A stretch of DNA of 64,000 bases from Chelonoidis abingdonii (Eukaryota; Chordata; Testudines; Testudinidae): contig NC_133774.1 in NCBI RefSeq assembly GCF_003597395.2, positions 37,413,487 through 37,477,486 on the forward strand, written 5' to 3'. Positions 39,791-52,056 of this stretch are shown here, one piece after another. Position numbers and translations under genes: made by a program. The notes under the pieces were generated by a model. That model was not told the DNA's origin. It did no database searches and saw only the letters and a list, made by a program, of their open reading frames with translations. Every line of letters begins with the position of its first letter. The stretch's first letter is position 1.

Positions 39791-40585
39791 AAGCTGCAGA
39801 CTTAATTGAAAACAGCTAAGCAAGTGTTCCTGTCTCTAGCACCCAGCTCCCAATGGGATCCAAACCCCAAATAAATCTGTTTTACTCTGTAAACATCACA
39901 CTCATGTCCTTGTGCTTCAGGGCTGGGGCGAGCTCATTACATATGAACGTGGCTTTTCTCATCCAAAAGTCCTGCAGCCACTGCTCGTCATCCCGAACGT
40001 GCATTACGATGTGATCTCACCATTCAGTGCTTGTTTCCTGAGCCCAAAAGCAGCGTTCCACTGTGTTCAGCGCCTCTGTGAATGCCACAAGCATTCTCGT
40101 GTTGTAGCTACTACATGTGGTGAGATTAATGTCACACTCCTTATGTCTTTGTAGTTTAAGGAAGAACTCCACTGCCACTCATGATGTGTTAGTCAGAGTG
40201 AGCAGCATATTGGTCAACAGTTTGGGATCCATTTCTGCAGCTTGAAGAGGCAGGGCACACAGTACACAAACCATTGAAAGATGGTGCCAAATGCGGATGG
40301 AAGCACAGGGATTGCTGGGATGCGAAGCAATGCATCATGGGGCATTGGGACAGTACCGAGGATGCCCCTGGCCCCTTCTGCCTTCCCACAACTCTTAGCA
40401 ATAGAAGAGGAAGAGATGCTCTGTGGGATGGCTGCCCAGAGTGCACCACTCCAAATACCATTGTAAGTGCTGCAAGTATGAACGCGCTATTGCACAGGCA
40501 GCTGACAGTGTGAACACACAACAGTGGTTTCCCTTCAGTGCTCTCTGAGCGGTGCTGTAACTCCGCCAGTGTAGACATACCCTTA

Positions 40586-41888
40586 ATGTCTTTTGGGATT
40601 GTGACTGCTGTGTATAGGAATTAAATGTTTTCATGTTTCTATCTTGAACAGTTTAACATTTTGAACATAGAGCTGGATGATAACTTAATGAAAACTTTTA
40701 AGTGAGCACTATCTATTTGTATTATGGTAGCGCCCAGAGACTCTAACTGTGATTAGGTCCCCATTGTAGAAATACTCTTCAGTTTGTTTTACCATTCCTG
40801 ACACAAGCAGAATGTACCTTAAAACGAATGCTTTGAAATGACCAGCCAAAGCAATAACATCTTGATTCTTCAGCATTGGGAGCTTTGCCTCAGCCGCCTT
40901 CTGGATTAGGCCCTGTATTAACTGGGAATTAATCCTTTTCATCTTGTGGGCTTGAGAGCTTTGTGCCAGATTCTTTGGTTCAACTTGACTGTGTGTTTAG
41001 GCTGCTTGGATCTTTAGTCTGAGATAAATTTTTTGCACTAGCTTTATTATATGGCACTTACATCCTTAATGACAATCTCTCTACAAATGTATAAAATATA
41101 TTTAATTTTTTTTACTATTTGTTTAATAGCTGAGCTATTTTGCTTTCTAGTTTTTCTGTGTAAGTGTCTGTTATTGTACACACAAGATGAATGAAAGATT
41201 AAGAAGTTTGAATTGCCTGCCAAAACCTATTCTTAATTTTTGTTCTCACTCTTCTGTACATAGGCCAACGTGGAACTCTTAATCATTTAATTTCCAATTC
41301 ATTCTATACTTTTCTTATTAAGCAGTGTTTGACTCTAGGATTTTTGTTAAATTTATTGGTGTGTTTTTTTTTTGTAAGGGATTCCTGGTTTATCACTTAT
41401 GCTTCAGTATTTCAATATTTTCATTACCTTATTTTTAATTTATAAATTTACTGAGATAGACAATCCCTCAGCCTGGAATAGGCTCATTTCTATATCTCAT
41501 CACTTCCCTTAAAGTCTCTAGTCATATCTAAAACCAACCTGAGCCTCAAATTATACACTGTTTCTAGAATACTAAATGTAAGGAAATTGTTATGTGCTTG
41601 CAATGATTTTTAATTCATTTAAAAAAGCCAACATACTATATACAGTTCTTCTAATCATTCTGAAAAATGGGATACTTTGCATTACTCTTAAATCTCAATG
41701 TCTAAATTCTCCCTAGCTTATCCCTTGCTCATGTTGTCACTTGTTGAAAGGGTGTTTAAAGGCATTTGAGCATCTGTGGCAAAAATCCTGGTTTATATTT
41801 CAATGCTAACATAGCGGGAGAAAACTCTTTACACAAGATATCTCCGCCTTTCCTAAATCCATTCCTTACCTAAATGTAATCTCAGAAG
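40586..41888. other. Intergenic
   Basis: A/T-rich. It contains a minus-strand fragment of the 'ggtgctac..taatacaaata' repeat at 40711-40770 and nothing coding. Confidence 0.45.
40711..40770 (-). repeat. Fragment of a conserved amniote interspersed repeat
   Basis: On the minus strand it reads 'gggcgctaccataatacaaa', matching the end of the fuller copy at 49979-50095 ('aggtgctactgccatacaaa'). Confidence 0.45.
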
Positions 41889-42093
41889 CAGGGCTGGCTC
41901 CAGGCACCAGCGCAGCAAGCAGGTGCTTGGGGCGGCCAATGGAAAGGGACGGCATGTCTGGCTCTTTGACGGCAATTCGGCGGCAGCTTCCTCAGTCCCT
42001 CTCCGACTGAAGCGGCAGTAGAAGTGCTGATTGCAGGTTTTTGGGGGTTTTTTTCCGCCACTTGGGGCGGCTAAAATGCTGGAGCCGGCTCTG
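41889..42093. mobile_element. Non-autonomous hAT element (205 bp)
   Basis: The ends CAGGGCTGGCTCCAGGCACC and (inverted) CAGAGCCGGCTCCAGCA are flanked by CTCAGAAG (41881-41888) and CTCAAAAG (42094-42101), 7 of 8 matching. It is non-coding and belongs to the same broad 'GGCTCCAGGCACC' family as 45910-46157 and 48675-48885. Confidence 0.85.
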
Positions 42094-42101
42094 CTCAAAA
42101 G

Positions 42102-44310
42102 GGTTGTTGTTATAACCTCAGACAGCAGTTTTCCACAACAGACATCACGTTCAGCTCAGCCTACCTAATTTCAAAAGCTGTTTCTGTTGTATTTAGATTA
42201 CTTTAGTGCTTTGTTTTGAGCCTCTGCTATTAAATGTATATTGCTCAAGGCAAGATGTTTGTCAGCACAGTGTATTATAACATCTGTGTGGTGACGGCAC
42301 TAAGACTTATTTTATAGCCCAATGTGTTCAGTTCTCTCAGTATTACTGTGATTTAGATGACATTGAGCCTGATCTTTTACTAGTTTTATCTTTCTAAATT
42401 AAAATAAGATACTAAAGTGCTTTTATGTTTCCCAGACATTTTCTCATATATATATTTTTTGCTGTCAAATCACCAGCCTGTGTAGCCAGGACACGGTATT
42501 TTGGAACTAAGCTTTATTCTGTACAAAAATGTAACATTTTATTACCGTGTATACTAAAGTATAGCACCCCAGAACACTGGTAGGCTGAACTTTACTCCCT
42601 CCAATAGGAAGGCTCTGGGATTCAGATTAATACTCTTTTCTTAAAAAATGGAAGATGGGAGATTTTCAGTGAGATTTGGGCACATAACTGCTTTGAAATT
42701 CCCAATGTATTGCTTTAATTGTTTACACTGACATTGCCTTATATATTTTAAATGTTTGTAAATGATCCAAAACTCAGGAGCAAACATTTCCCATACACTG
42801 TCTTCATGGAACCTTCCAAACTTCAAAACATATTATCTAAACTGTCATGTGTTCCGTGGGTTATAAACATGTTAACATGCAGTCAAGAAACTACCAAATA
42901 TGAAAAGTACTCATTCAGAATAAATATACATCCCCACCTGCTTATCAAGCTATAGACCTGGACATGATCCTAAAAATTGCTGAATGCTTCCTGCAAAGGG
43001 ATGACTACTGTTAACTTCCGCTGAATTAACTGGGAATTTGGAGTGTTCAGAACTTCTCAGGGGACACAGATTTTGCAGGATCAGGCCCTTAGACACCAGG
43101 AGTATTCTGTGCTGTGCCCATAAGAGGCACATCCCCTCTGTCAGAGCTTGGGAGGATCTACCAAAGACATCCTTATGGCTGTCTTTCACAGTGCTTCCAT
43201 AGTACCTTTCTTATAGCCTCGTATGAGGCTTTTAGTTCTCCTTTTATGCCCTTTTACCCCGCATACAGGGACCAGAGCAGAGACAAGGCTTTCACCAGAG
43301 AGATGGAAATAAATGAAGAGCTAAATCTTTGCTGTTTCCCCAGGTGATGTGTTTTAGCTGCAAGTAAATCAATACACGAGTAACTCCGCCATGAAAGCAG
43401 GAGAGTATAACTGAAAATGAACCTCAGCTAAACACAACCGTTGCGTAAAAGATTAGGAGATTTGAAGTCTGCTATTCTGGATTATACCCATAACATGTTC
43501 ACCCCCTAAATTATCTTCTTAGTGACAATTGACAAGAAGTACCTGATCAGTAAAGACCAGCATGTGCCTTAGGAGAAAGTAGGGGATGGTGCAGACCTGC
43601 TTGTCCCAGTGGAGCTCACAGAGTCCCTTCCTTCAAACTCCCTGGAGTGCAGCGTGGGTGCACTGGCTATACCATTCTTTGGGATAGTGTTCCTGCTGCT
43701 CTCAGCCTGCTCTGAACCCTTGGGGGCGAGGGAAGCATGGAGGGAGCAGTCCCTGTACCCCTCCAGGCAAGGAACTGTGATTGTTGCTGGCCCGTTACAG
43801 ATTGTGGAGGTGGAAGGCTTCTGTGCAAGGACCTGGGACAATAGGACCTTAGAACTTCAATGCCTGGAAATTGCTTTCAGGTCTAAGATTTGGAGATTTT
43901 ATGTTATGTTCTGGAAGTAAAGTTACACTCCATTGCAAGTGCAACTGGAGCGTACACATGGTGCAGCAAACACTACGCACTAGGTACAATTAGATCCCTG
44001 AATCGAATGGCAGTCCCATGTCTTTTCTTTGTATGCCCTCTCCTTACTCCCAAGAGTGCAAATTAAAAAGGACAATTTCTGAGCAAAGAATGGACATGTT
44101 TGAGAGAAAAGGGTTTAGGTGTGAACCTCAGCATGTAACTACTGCTTGGACGTGTGCTTGTTGGACAGGAACTATCTCATTGTTACATGTGTCTGCAGTG
44201 CCTAGTACAAAGGGGCTGGGACTTCCAGGTGTAATTGGAATGCAAATAATTAGATACATGCTCCTTTCTTTGTCCTTGCTCCTGCTAAAAGGCAATGCTC
44301 TCATTATTGC
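42102..44310. other. Intergenic, no feature recognised
   Basis: 2.2 kb with short ORFs only, none with a domain or conserved look. Confidence 0.45.
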
Positions 44311-45245
44311 AGGATTAATAGAGTCTAAGGCCAGAAGAGACTATTGTGGTCATCTAGTTTGAACTCCTGTCTAACACAGGCCATAGAACTTCAACAAAAT
44401 AATTCCCAGAGAAGATTTTAGAAAAGCAGCTAGTCTTGATTTAAAATTGCCAATTATGACAAATCTGCTGTGACCCCTGTGTAAATTTTTGATGAGTAAT
44501 TATTGACTGAAACAATTTTACCTTTATTTCCAGTCTGAATTTGTTTAGCTTCAACTTCCAGCCATTGGATCGTGTTACACCTTTTTCTCCTAAATTGAAG
44601 AACCCATTATAAAATATTTGTTTCCCCAAGGAGGTACCTATAATCGAATCACCCCTTAACCTTCTCTTTGTTAAGCTAAATAGATTGAGCTCCTTGAATC
44701 TGTCACTATGTCATATTTTCTAATCCTTTAATCATTCTCATAGCTCTTCTCTGAACCCTCTCCAATTTATCAACATCCTCTTTGACTTATGGGCCCCAGA
44801 TCTGGACACAGTATTCCAGCAGTGGTCACACCAGTACCAAATAAAGAGGTAAAATAATCTTTCTACTACTGTTCATGCATCCCAGGCTCGCATTAGCTTT
44901 TTTGGCTACAGTATCAGATTGATAGCTCATGTTCAGATGATTATCCACAATGACACCCAAATCTCTTTCAGAGTCACTATCTCCCAAGTTAGAATCCCCC
45001 CATCCTGTAAGTATGGGCCTACATTCTTTGTTCCCAGGTGTATACATTTACATTTAGCCTTATTAAAACACACTGCTTGTATCCAGTTTACCAAGCAATC
45101 TAGATTGTTCTGAATCAGTGACCTGTCCTCTTCATTTTTTACCACTCCCCCAATTTTTGTGTCATCTGCCAACTTTATCAGTGATGAATTTATTTTCTTC
45201 CTGGCAGTGATTAATTTGAGCTAGAACTTGCCAGGGCTGAGCCCC
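44311..45245 (-). mobile_element. CR1/L2-clade LINE, 3' portion of ORF2 and 3' UTR
   Basis: On the minus strand from 45230: I-T-A-R-K-K-I-N-S-S, then A-D-D-T-K-I-G-G-V-V (the reverse transcriptase F/YADD box, here with Leu before A-D-D), then L-V-N-W-I-Q and C-K-C-I-H-L-G. Next are D-L-G-V-I-V-D-N-H-L-N-M-S, V-A-K-K-A-N-A-S-L-G-C-M and I-L-P-L-Y-L-V-L-V near 44830. The thumb-end text 'gagagggttcagagaagagc' (44762-44743) and a 3' UTR follow to about 44311 ('gaccacaatagtctcttctggcc'). Frameshifts and stops are present. It is a dead 5'-truncated copy. Confidence 0.85.
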
Positions 45246-45901
45246 AACACCTCTAGGCTTGGCAGTTTATAGCCCCAGCACCTCGGGGCTTGCTGCATCA
45301 GTTATGAAAGTAAAAAAGTTGCTTGAGCCATGGCACCTAATTGCTTGAGTCCCAGCTCCTTTCATTACAAATTAAGCACTGCTTCCAGGTCATTAATAAA
45401 GATGTTAAACAGCACAGAGCCAAGAAACGATCCGTGCAGGACCACAGTGCAAACAGATCTGCTCAATTACTCTTACAGTTACTTTCTGAGACCTATCAGG
45501 GTCAGGGACTGCAGAGATCTTTGCCTGATCATTGCTTTAGACTTTGCACTTATATACCCCATGCCAGTGCTGAGTTTCATCAAGCCTATTATCATTGTAA
45601 CCTTTGCCACATGGATACATAACGTAAAACTTTATCTAACAGCAAAACTTTCCGTTGTCTTTCTGGATGAACAATAGCACAAAGTATGCTATTGAGGAGT
45701 AATTATTGTAAACATCTTTAATAAAGGTGAAAACTTAAACCTCCTTCTGTGTGTGGTTTTTTTAATACATTTACCTTGAGGGAATGAATCAAGTTGTCAT
45801 GTGGAAAGATATTTCACTAGGCTCCCATACATACATTTCACAATAACATTAATGACCACTGTGGCTGCTGCTTTTAAGACCTCACATGAGATTTTTGGTG
45901 A
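45246..45901. other. Intergenic
   Basis: The phrase 'cagcacagagccaagaaacg' and 'atccgtgcaggaccacagtg' (45411-45446) is further upstream LINE-type ORF2 text on the minus strand, so the LINE may extend to about 45460 with gaps. No other gene. Confidence 0.4.
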
Positions 45902-45909
45902 ACAAGAAT

Positions 45910-46157
45910 CAGGCTGGCTCTAGTGTTTTTGCCGCCCCAAGCAGTGGAAAAAAAAAAAAGCCACCATCGGCAGCACTTCAGCAGCAGCTCTACCACCACT
46001 GCTTCATTCTTTGGCGGCAATTCAGTAGCCAGTCCTTCCTCCCTGAGAGGGACTGAGGGACCCGCCACCGAATTGCTGCCAAAGACCTGGGCGTACCGCC
46101 CCTTTGCTGGCCGCCCGAAGCACCTGTTTGCTGCGCTAGTGCCTGGAGCCGGCCCTG
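45910..46157. mobile_element. Non-autonomous hAT element (248 bp)
   Basis: The ends CAGGCTGGCTCTAGTG and (inverted) CAGGGCCGGCTCCAGGCAC are flanked by ACAAGAAT (45902-45909) and ACCAGAAT (46158-46165), 7 of 8 matching. The interior contains 'ttgccgccccaagcag' and 'gccgcccgaagcacctgt'. It is non-coding. Confidence 0.85.
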
Positions 46158-46165
46158 ACCAGAAT

Positions 46166-48262
46166 GTAGGTACCAGAATCAGGATATTACTGTAACCCTC
46201 TTGCCAGCTGACATTAAGGGATTCTGGGGTCTCACGGGTTTGACTCATTTGCCTTAGTGGAGCCTAGTTAGGCTGGGTGTCTGACTCCTCCAGGGGTCAG
46301 CCAGCTCCCCCAGGACAGGGCTGCTGGTAGGTTGTTTTCCATGAAAGGGCCTTGGGTTTGGTTGTGGAACTCACTCAATAACTTTAGCCCAAAATAGCCT
46401 TTATCTTGATCTTCAGGTCATGCTGCAAAATCCATCATCTGTTTATTATGTTTTCTTTCTATTTAAGCGTTTAAAGAAAAAACAACCTCACAAACAAAAT
46501 AAGAGCTATAGATGCCCTGACAGCAATAAAGGTCCCAATCCTACAAAAACTTACGCATGTGCTGACGTTGTGAGTAGTACTATTGAGGTCTATGGGACGG
46601 CCTGCAATGTGTAAAATTAAGCATGTGCATGTTTGGGGCCTATGTTTGCAATCCACATAAAGAACCATCCCACAGCATAATAAAAAACAAAAATCAACAC
46701 TACCATAAAATATGAAAACACAGTTGAGGGGGTTCTGTGTGAGTGATGATATTTTTGGGGGGATGAGGAGGGTCTTTTCAGGTTAATTTTTGATTGGGCA
46801 GTTTTGGCTAGTTAGGTGGAGTTATGCAGCTCAATTTAAAACAGGCACTCTTAAAATATTTGTATATAAATTACAAGAAATAAGAGGAGATTTCAGTTTT
46901 ATACAGGATTAATTCTATTTAGACCCAGATAAACAGGTATATAGATCTATACAGACAGATTTGTAAAGTGAAAGTAATGACATGTAGGGATCAGGCTTTC
47001 TGTTTAATACACATTATCTTATTTTACTTTGTACACATGTAAGGCAAACATATGCACTGTGTAATGAATGAGGTAACAGGATAGTTTTAATTTTTATTTT
47101 GTTTTTCTGGTAAAATAGTTCATAACTTTTTAATTTAATGGAAATTGTGTCCTTTGTCATCAAATATCTTAGTACTGTTCACAAATAGGTTAATTTCCAT
47201 ATGTACACTTATTTGTAAGTTGTTTGTGTGTGTTTAAAAATAACAACCTTGGTTTTTGTTTTGTTTTGTTGTTGTGGCTGGGTAATTCAATGCCATTCAA
47301 GCCAATTTATCTCTTCCAATTTATTGTAAGGAAGCATGAAGCCTGTGCTGGAGGCAAGACCAGAAAACAAATAAGGCAAAGTCTATGTAGAATATCTAAT
47401 CAGGGAAATACAATGACCTATGTAAAAAGATATTCTTGTTCTCAATAAACACCAGACATGAAATTGTCCCTTTAAAACGTCATACCTTATAGGACACCTG
47501 AAACATTAATTAAAAAAAAAATCCTTTAAGAAAGGGAGGTTTGGGGTTTGTTTTTTAAGAAACTTTAAGGTCAAAAGTAAGGAAATAAATCCTTGACCTG
47601 TATCATTATCTTCCTGCAGGACAAAATCTCTGCAGAGATCCCCTGGCAAGAATCTCCATACGCTGTTTCATTGAGTGTATAGAAAAGGCTAAGGGGCCTG
47701 CCCCTGAGTTTGGCAGATCCCCAGAAATCTGTGCAGATATCTGGCATCCAAAATGAGTTAGGGTCATTAAAACAAGTTCCCATGCCTCTGCACCAACTTT
47801 GGTTCCTAATACCACTTCTATCTCTTGCTTCCTGGCAGTGCTATTCCATTGGCACCATGCTACCAAGAAAGTGCCACAGCTGCTTTCAGGGACTCGGGGA
47901 AAAGATAACAGTCAGTTGTTGTATGATCTCTTTCAGATAACCTTCCTAGGACTGGAGAGGGATGATGTATTCTCTCACTGTCTGTACTCCTAGCCTGCAC
48001 ACACCCACCCCCAGGTTCCCAGTTCCCTATTCTCTCCCTGGATCACAGTGGGAAAGCACAGTATTTGACTCATGCTCTTTATATGTTGAAATGGTCTGTG
48101 CTGCCTTTGTATTTAAAAGTGTGCCCATCCATGAAAATGTTATTTGCCCAAGACTTTGTCTGATCTATCTCCTTCCTGTACACTCCACATGCTTCTGAAT
48201 GTCCCTGTAAAACAGTGTTGAGCCAGAAGAACAAAATATGTTTTTCATGATTTATAATAGCA
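46166..48262. other. Intergenic
   Basis: Contains the interspersed repeat at 46531-46640 and A/T-rich sequence; no gene seen. Confidence 0.45.
46531..46640. repeat. Palindromic interspersed repeat
   Basis: GGTCCCAATCCTACAAAAAC at the left and 'gtgcatgtttggggcc' at the right enclose 'cgcatgtgctgacg' and 'gtaaaattaagcatgtg'. Same family as 25242-25367. Confidence 0.45.
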
Positions 48263-48270
48263 TTTTAAAT

Positions 48271-48917
48271 CAGGGGTGGCCAACCTATGGCTCTTTAGAA
48301 GTTAATACTCGGCTCCTTGTATAGGCACCGACTCTGGGGCTGGAGCTACAGGCGCCAACTTTCTAATATGCAGGGGGTGCTCACTGCTCAATCTCTGGCT
48401 CTACCACAGGCTCTGCCCCCAATCCACCCCTTCCTGCCCCCTCCCCTGAGCCTGATGTGCCCTCACTCCTCCTCCTCCCCATCCCAGAGCCTCCTGCACA
48501 ACACAAAACAGCTGATCAGGAGGTACAGTGAGGGAAGGGGAGGTGCAGATTGGGCTACCAGTAGGCGGGAGGTGCTGGGAATAGCTGGGAGGGGTGTGTG
48601 TGGAGCTGATGAGGGGCTGCTGACATATTATTGTGGCTCTTTGACAATGTACATTGGTAAATTCTGGCTCCTTCCGGGGTGGCTCTAGGCATTTTGCATA
48701 AATTAGCTTTATAATATCGTCCCAGCCTGCGGGAGGTCCGCCGAAGCCATGGGACCAGTGGACCCTCCGCAGGCATACCATCGAAGGCAACCTGCCTGCC
48801 ACCCTCGTGGCGATGGGCAGAGTGCCCCCCGCGGCTTGCTGCCCCAAGCACGCGCTTGGCGTGGTGGTGCCTGGAGCCGCCCCTGGCTCCTTCTTAGGCT
48901 CAGGTTGGCCACCCCTG
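48271..48917. mobile_element. hAT-type MITE with a second MITE nested inside
   Basis: The ends CAGGGGTGGCCAACCTATGG and (inverted) CAGGGGTGGCCAACCTGAGC are nearly identical. Flanks TTTTAAAT (48263-48270) and GTCTAAAT (48918-48925) agree at 6 of 8 positions, suggesting an old insertion. The interior is interrupted by the 211-bp element at 48675-48885 and by other repeat text ('caggggg tgctcactgctc'). Confidence 0.8.
48675..48885. mobile_element. Nested non-autonomous hAT element (211 bp), perfect 8-bp TSD
   Basis: The ends CGGGGTGGCTCTAGGC and (inverted) CAGGGGCGGCTCCAGGCACC are flanked by GCTCCTTC on both sides (48667-48674 and 48886-48893). It is inserted in the element 48271-48917. It carries an unusual 22-base block (48696-48717) that recurs outside at 48997-49018. 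Confidence 0.9.
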
Positions 48918-48925
48918 GTCTAAAT

Positions 48926-49620
48926 AATGTGACATAATAAAACATTGTTTTTCATTTCTTTCCCCATGTCAGTGCTCTGCCTCAAAGCCTTTCATTGCAC
49001 AAATTAGCTTTATAATATGTATTATTGTCTGGCATAATAGGCCAAATTCATCCCTAGTTTAGTGTAGTTCCTCTGAAGGCAAAGGAGTTATGCCAGGGAT
49101 TAATCTGGTCCCATGAGAGTTGGAAGAGCTAGGGTCATCGTTATTTCTAGCAATTTCACATCAGTGGTATTTTTTCTTAGTTTTCCTGTATAAGCAAGCA
49201 GCCAGTTTTACCACTAGTTTTGAGCGAACTTTGAAAAAAGTTAATGTACACTATGGTATGTGTCTTCAGATTGACCTTAACTGAGCATCAACTTTTTGTA
49301 CCTGCAACTATTTGTGTTTGCATTTTGGATCCTTTACACAAATCTATATGCACTGTGAGTAGTCCCATTACTTCAATGGGACTAGTTGAGTACTCACAAT
49401 GTATAAAATGAAACATCAAGGAAGAAATCTGGCCCCACTGAAGTCAATGGAAGTTTGGTCATGGACTTCAATAGGGCTAGGATATAACCCCAAATTGTTG
49501 CAGGATTAGGGCCCTGGTTTGCACTAGAATAGAAATGTCATATTTTGTTTTTAAAAATTAATATAATATAAATCAAAACAATTTCCTCTTAATATTTTCT
49601 AAAGTAATTTCCACTGCAGG
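48926..49620. other. Intergenic with repeat fragment
   Basis: Bases 49311-49515 contain 'gagtagtcccattacttcaa' and 'aagtcaatggaagtttggt', fragments of the common sauropsid 'cautious Ca'-less repeat also seen at 46531; no coding frame. Confidence 0.35.
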
Positions 49621-49935
49621 CAATCAAAAGCTTTTTGTATGGCTAGTATTATTAACATAACCACAGAAAATATAACAACAATATGTTAAAGCGTGCAAGC
49701 AGTAATTTGGTGGGAGGATTAATTCAGAAGAGATGCATAGCCTCTTGCTGTCTGTCTCTGTTTTTGGTAAATCCACACTGTACAATGCATGCAAAGCTAC
49801 ACAGCATTCAAAAATAGCGACACCTGATCCAAAGCCCATTGAAATCAATAGACAAATTCCCATTGACTTAAATGTACCTTTGGTGGGCTGACACTATTGT
49901 TTTTACTGGGTATAATTTTACTGTTAATTTGTGCT

Positions 49936-49958
49936 CTCCTCCTCCTCCTCCTCCTCCT
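49936..49958. repeat. (TCC)n microsatellite
   Basis: Seven to eight uninterrupted TCC triplets. Confidence 0.95.
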
Positions 49959-49978
49959 TGTTGTCATATGCTGAGACA

Positions 49979-50095
49979 GTAAGGTCCTTTGGGACAGGGA
50001 CTTGTTTTTATGATGTGTGTGTATAGCATTTAGCACAATTGTCTTGTTTCATTATATGAGCCTCTAGGTGCTACTGCCATACAAATTATTACTAA
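49979..50095 (+). repeat. Conserved amniote interspersed repeat
   Basis: The text 'aaggtcctttgggacaggga', 'gtatagcatttagcacaatt' and 'cctctaggtgctactgccat' then 'acaaattatta' is a repeat I recognise from many sauropsid genomes; the family name is uncertain. It is non-coding. Confidence 0.5.
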
Positions 50096-52048
50096 CTGAG
50101 CTAAATGTGTTAGATTCATTACAGCTCAGCCTATATGTTGCTGTGCTGACAAATATTTTTAATAACAAAACTGAACAGTGGTAGCAGCTTTAGGCCTATG
50201 GAATGTATGCCATTGTATTTTTGCTCTACTATGGGCCCCACTCCTGATTTACAGTCAACCTGCCAGATAGAGTATTCTCCTTGATTCCCATCCAGGGGTT
50301 CTTTAAGACTCTGCTGACAGCAGCCCACAGAAGAGACCGAATTCCTTAGTGCCTTTCCGTCTTCCCTTTGGAAAGATGAACTTTTATGGCACTAGTAGCT
50401 GAAAATCAAAAACCAAAACCTACATAATCCCACAGTTTGGGGGAGTAGAATGAAGTTGCAGAAAGTTGGGAAGTAGCCGGAAGGGAGGGGATGTAATGGT
50501 CATGGGTGAGGAGGGTGCCGGGTGTGGCTCTGAATGTGTTAGTTTGTATAGGGCCTCAAAAAAGAAAACAAAAAAACACCAACACCACAGGGTGATTCCT
50601 GCTGGACAGCGAGAGCTCTGTTTTTCAAGATGCTTGATATAACTAAAAAAAAAAGACCCAATCCTGCTGCTCTTATTCAGACAATACTTCTGTTGATGAC
50701 AGCGGGAGTTTTGGCTAAGCTAAGAATTGCAGCATTAGACCCGCAAGCTATCAATACAGAGCTCAATGTACATGGAATTGAAAGTGTCTCTACAGAATAA
50801 TCAAAGACTTTTAATAAAATTGAGGTTAACTACTCAGCATTGATTTGAAATAAAATTAAGCTGCATAGCCATCTGAGCCTGGTGCTTTTCTAATGTTTAA
50901 AGAGAAGAAAGCACTTTACATTTTTTTTCACTTTCTAATTTTCTCTGGTTTTTATTCTTTTTCATAATTGTATCAAATAATATAAAAATGATCTATTTTG
51001 GCAGCATGTACTTTTTCATAATAAGTTTTAAAAAATTGTAACTTGGCAGGATTTAGAAGACATTTTAAAATTAGCCTATAATATAGGAACTTATAACAAT
51101 TTTAAGCTCATAAAAGGAACTGCAAATAATGGAGATGCAGAATCAAATTCAAATGATAAAAATACTTGCCAATATTTATTTTAATGACAATTACACATAA
51201 TCTTCTGTTTAATTTTTCATTGTATTAATTGCCGAATCATTTTATCTTTCCTTACATCATACTTTTTCACCTCCACAGACTTGTATTGAAATAATTTTAT
51301 CTAAAAATGTGATTTCAAAGTGTCAAGAAGTTTAACCAGAAATTTTACAGTTGCCAAAGTTACCGATAGCTCTAAAATAGATATAAGTAAAATTATTTCA
51401 AATTAATTGAACATATTTTCCTATACATATATACATTTGAACTATTTAAATTCATCTGTAGATTTCCACTTCAGGATACCATGAATTTATTTGTGTAGCT
51501 ACCCCCTTAATCCATGTTTTTACAAGTTATGACCAATTTTGGCACCATTAAGCTAAACACTGGGAACGCCCCATTTTTTACCACAAAATGACTAATATTT
51601 TTGGCAAGCAGGATATGTAACAAAGAAAGAATGTTGCTAACTTTGTATTTGACTGGAAGTATTTGAAGGAAGTACTTCTTCACACAATCTACAGTCAGCC
51701 CATGGAGCTCTTTGACAAGAGCATGTTGTAAAGGCTAAAACTATAATTGGGTTAAAAAAAAGAATTAGATAAGTTAATGGAGGATAGGTCCCTCAATGGC
51801 TATTAGCCAAACTGGTCAGGGATGCAACCCTATGCTCTGACTGCGAGAACTGGGACTGGATGACAGCGAATGGATCACTTGCTAATTGCCCTGTTCTGTT
51901 CATTCCGTCTGAAGCATTTGACTCTGGCTACTGTGGGAAGATGGGATACTGGGAGAGGTGGACCATTGTCTGATCCAGTATGGCAATTCTTATGACTGTA
52001 GCTGAGTTCTGGGACAGGTATATGGTTTTGCTTTAGGGGCATTGGAGG
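50096..52048. other. Intergenic, A/T-rich, no feature recognised
   Basis: Two kilobases without a convincing ORF. The segment at 51640-51990 ('ggagctctttgacaagagca', 'gataggtccctcaatggcta', 'ggaccattgtctgatccagt') is the 3' region of a LINE-like repeat in plus orientation. Confidence 0.4.
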
Positions 52049-52056
52049 TGTTAGGG

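Larger units (their letters stand above)
36708..40582. mobile_element. PIF/Harbinger element with both ends and TTA target duplication (3,875 bp)
   Basis: Left terminus GGCCCTGTCTACACTGGC and inverted right terminus GGGTATGTCTACACTGGC share 14 of 18 positions. TTA flanks both sides (36705-36707 and 40583-40585), the standard Harbinger target. It carries remains of the two genes facing each other: Myb-like on plus (37135-38598) and transposase on minus (39010-39790). Both are broken, so this is a dead copy, unrelated by recent duplication to the one at 1-8686. Confidence 0.9.

Noticed and set aside
40709..40942. 77-codon minus-strand ORF reading like a globular protein
   Set aside because: It overlaps an interspersed repeat fragment and has no recognisable family or neighbouring exon.
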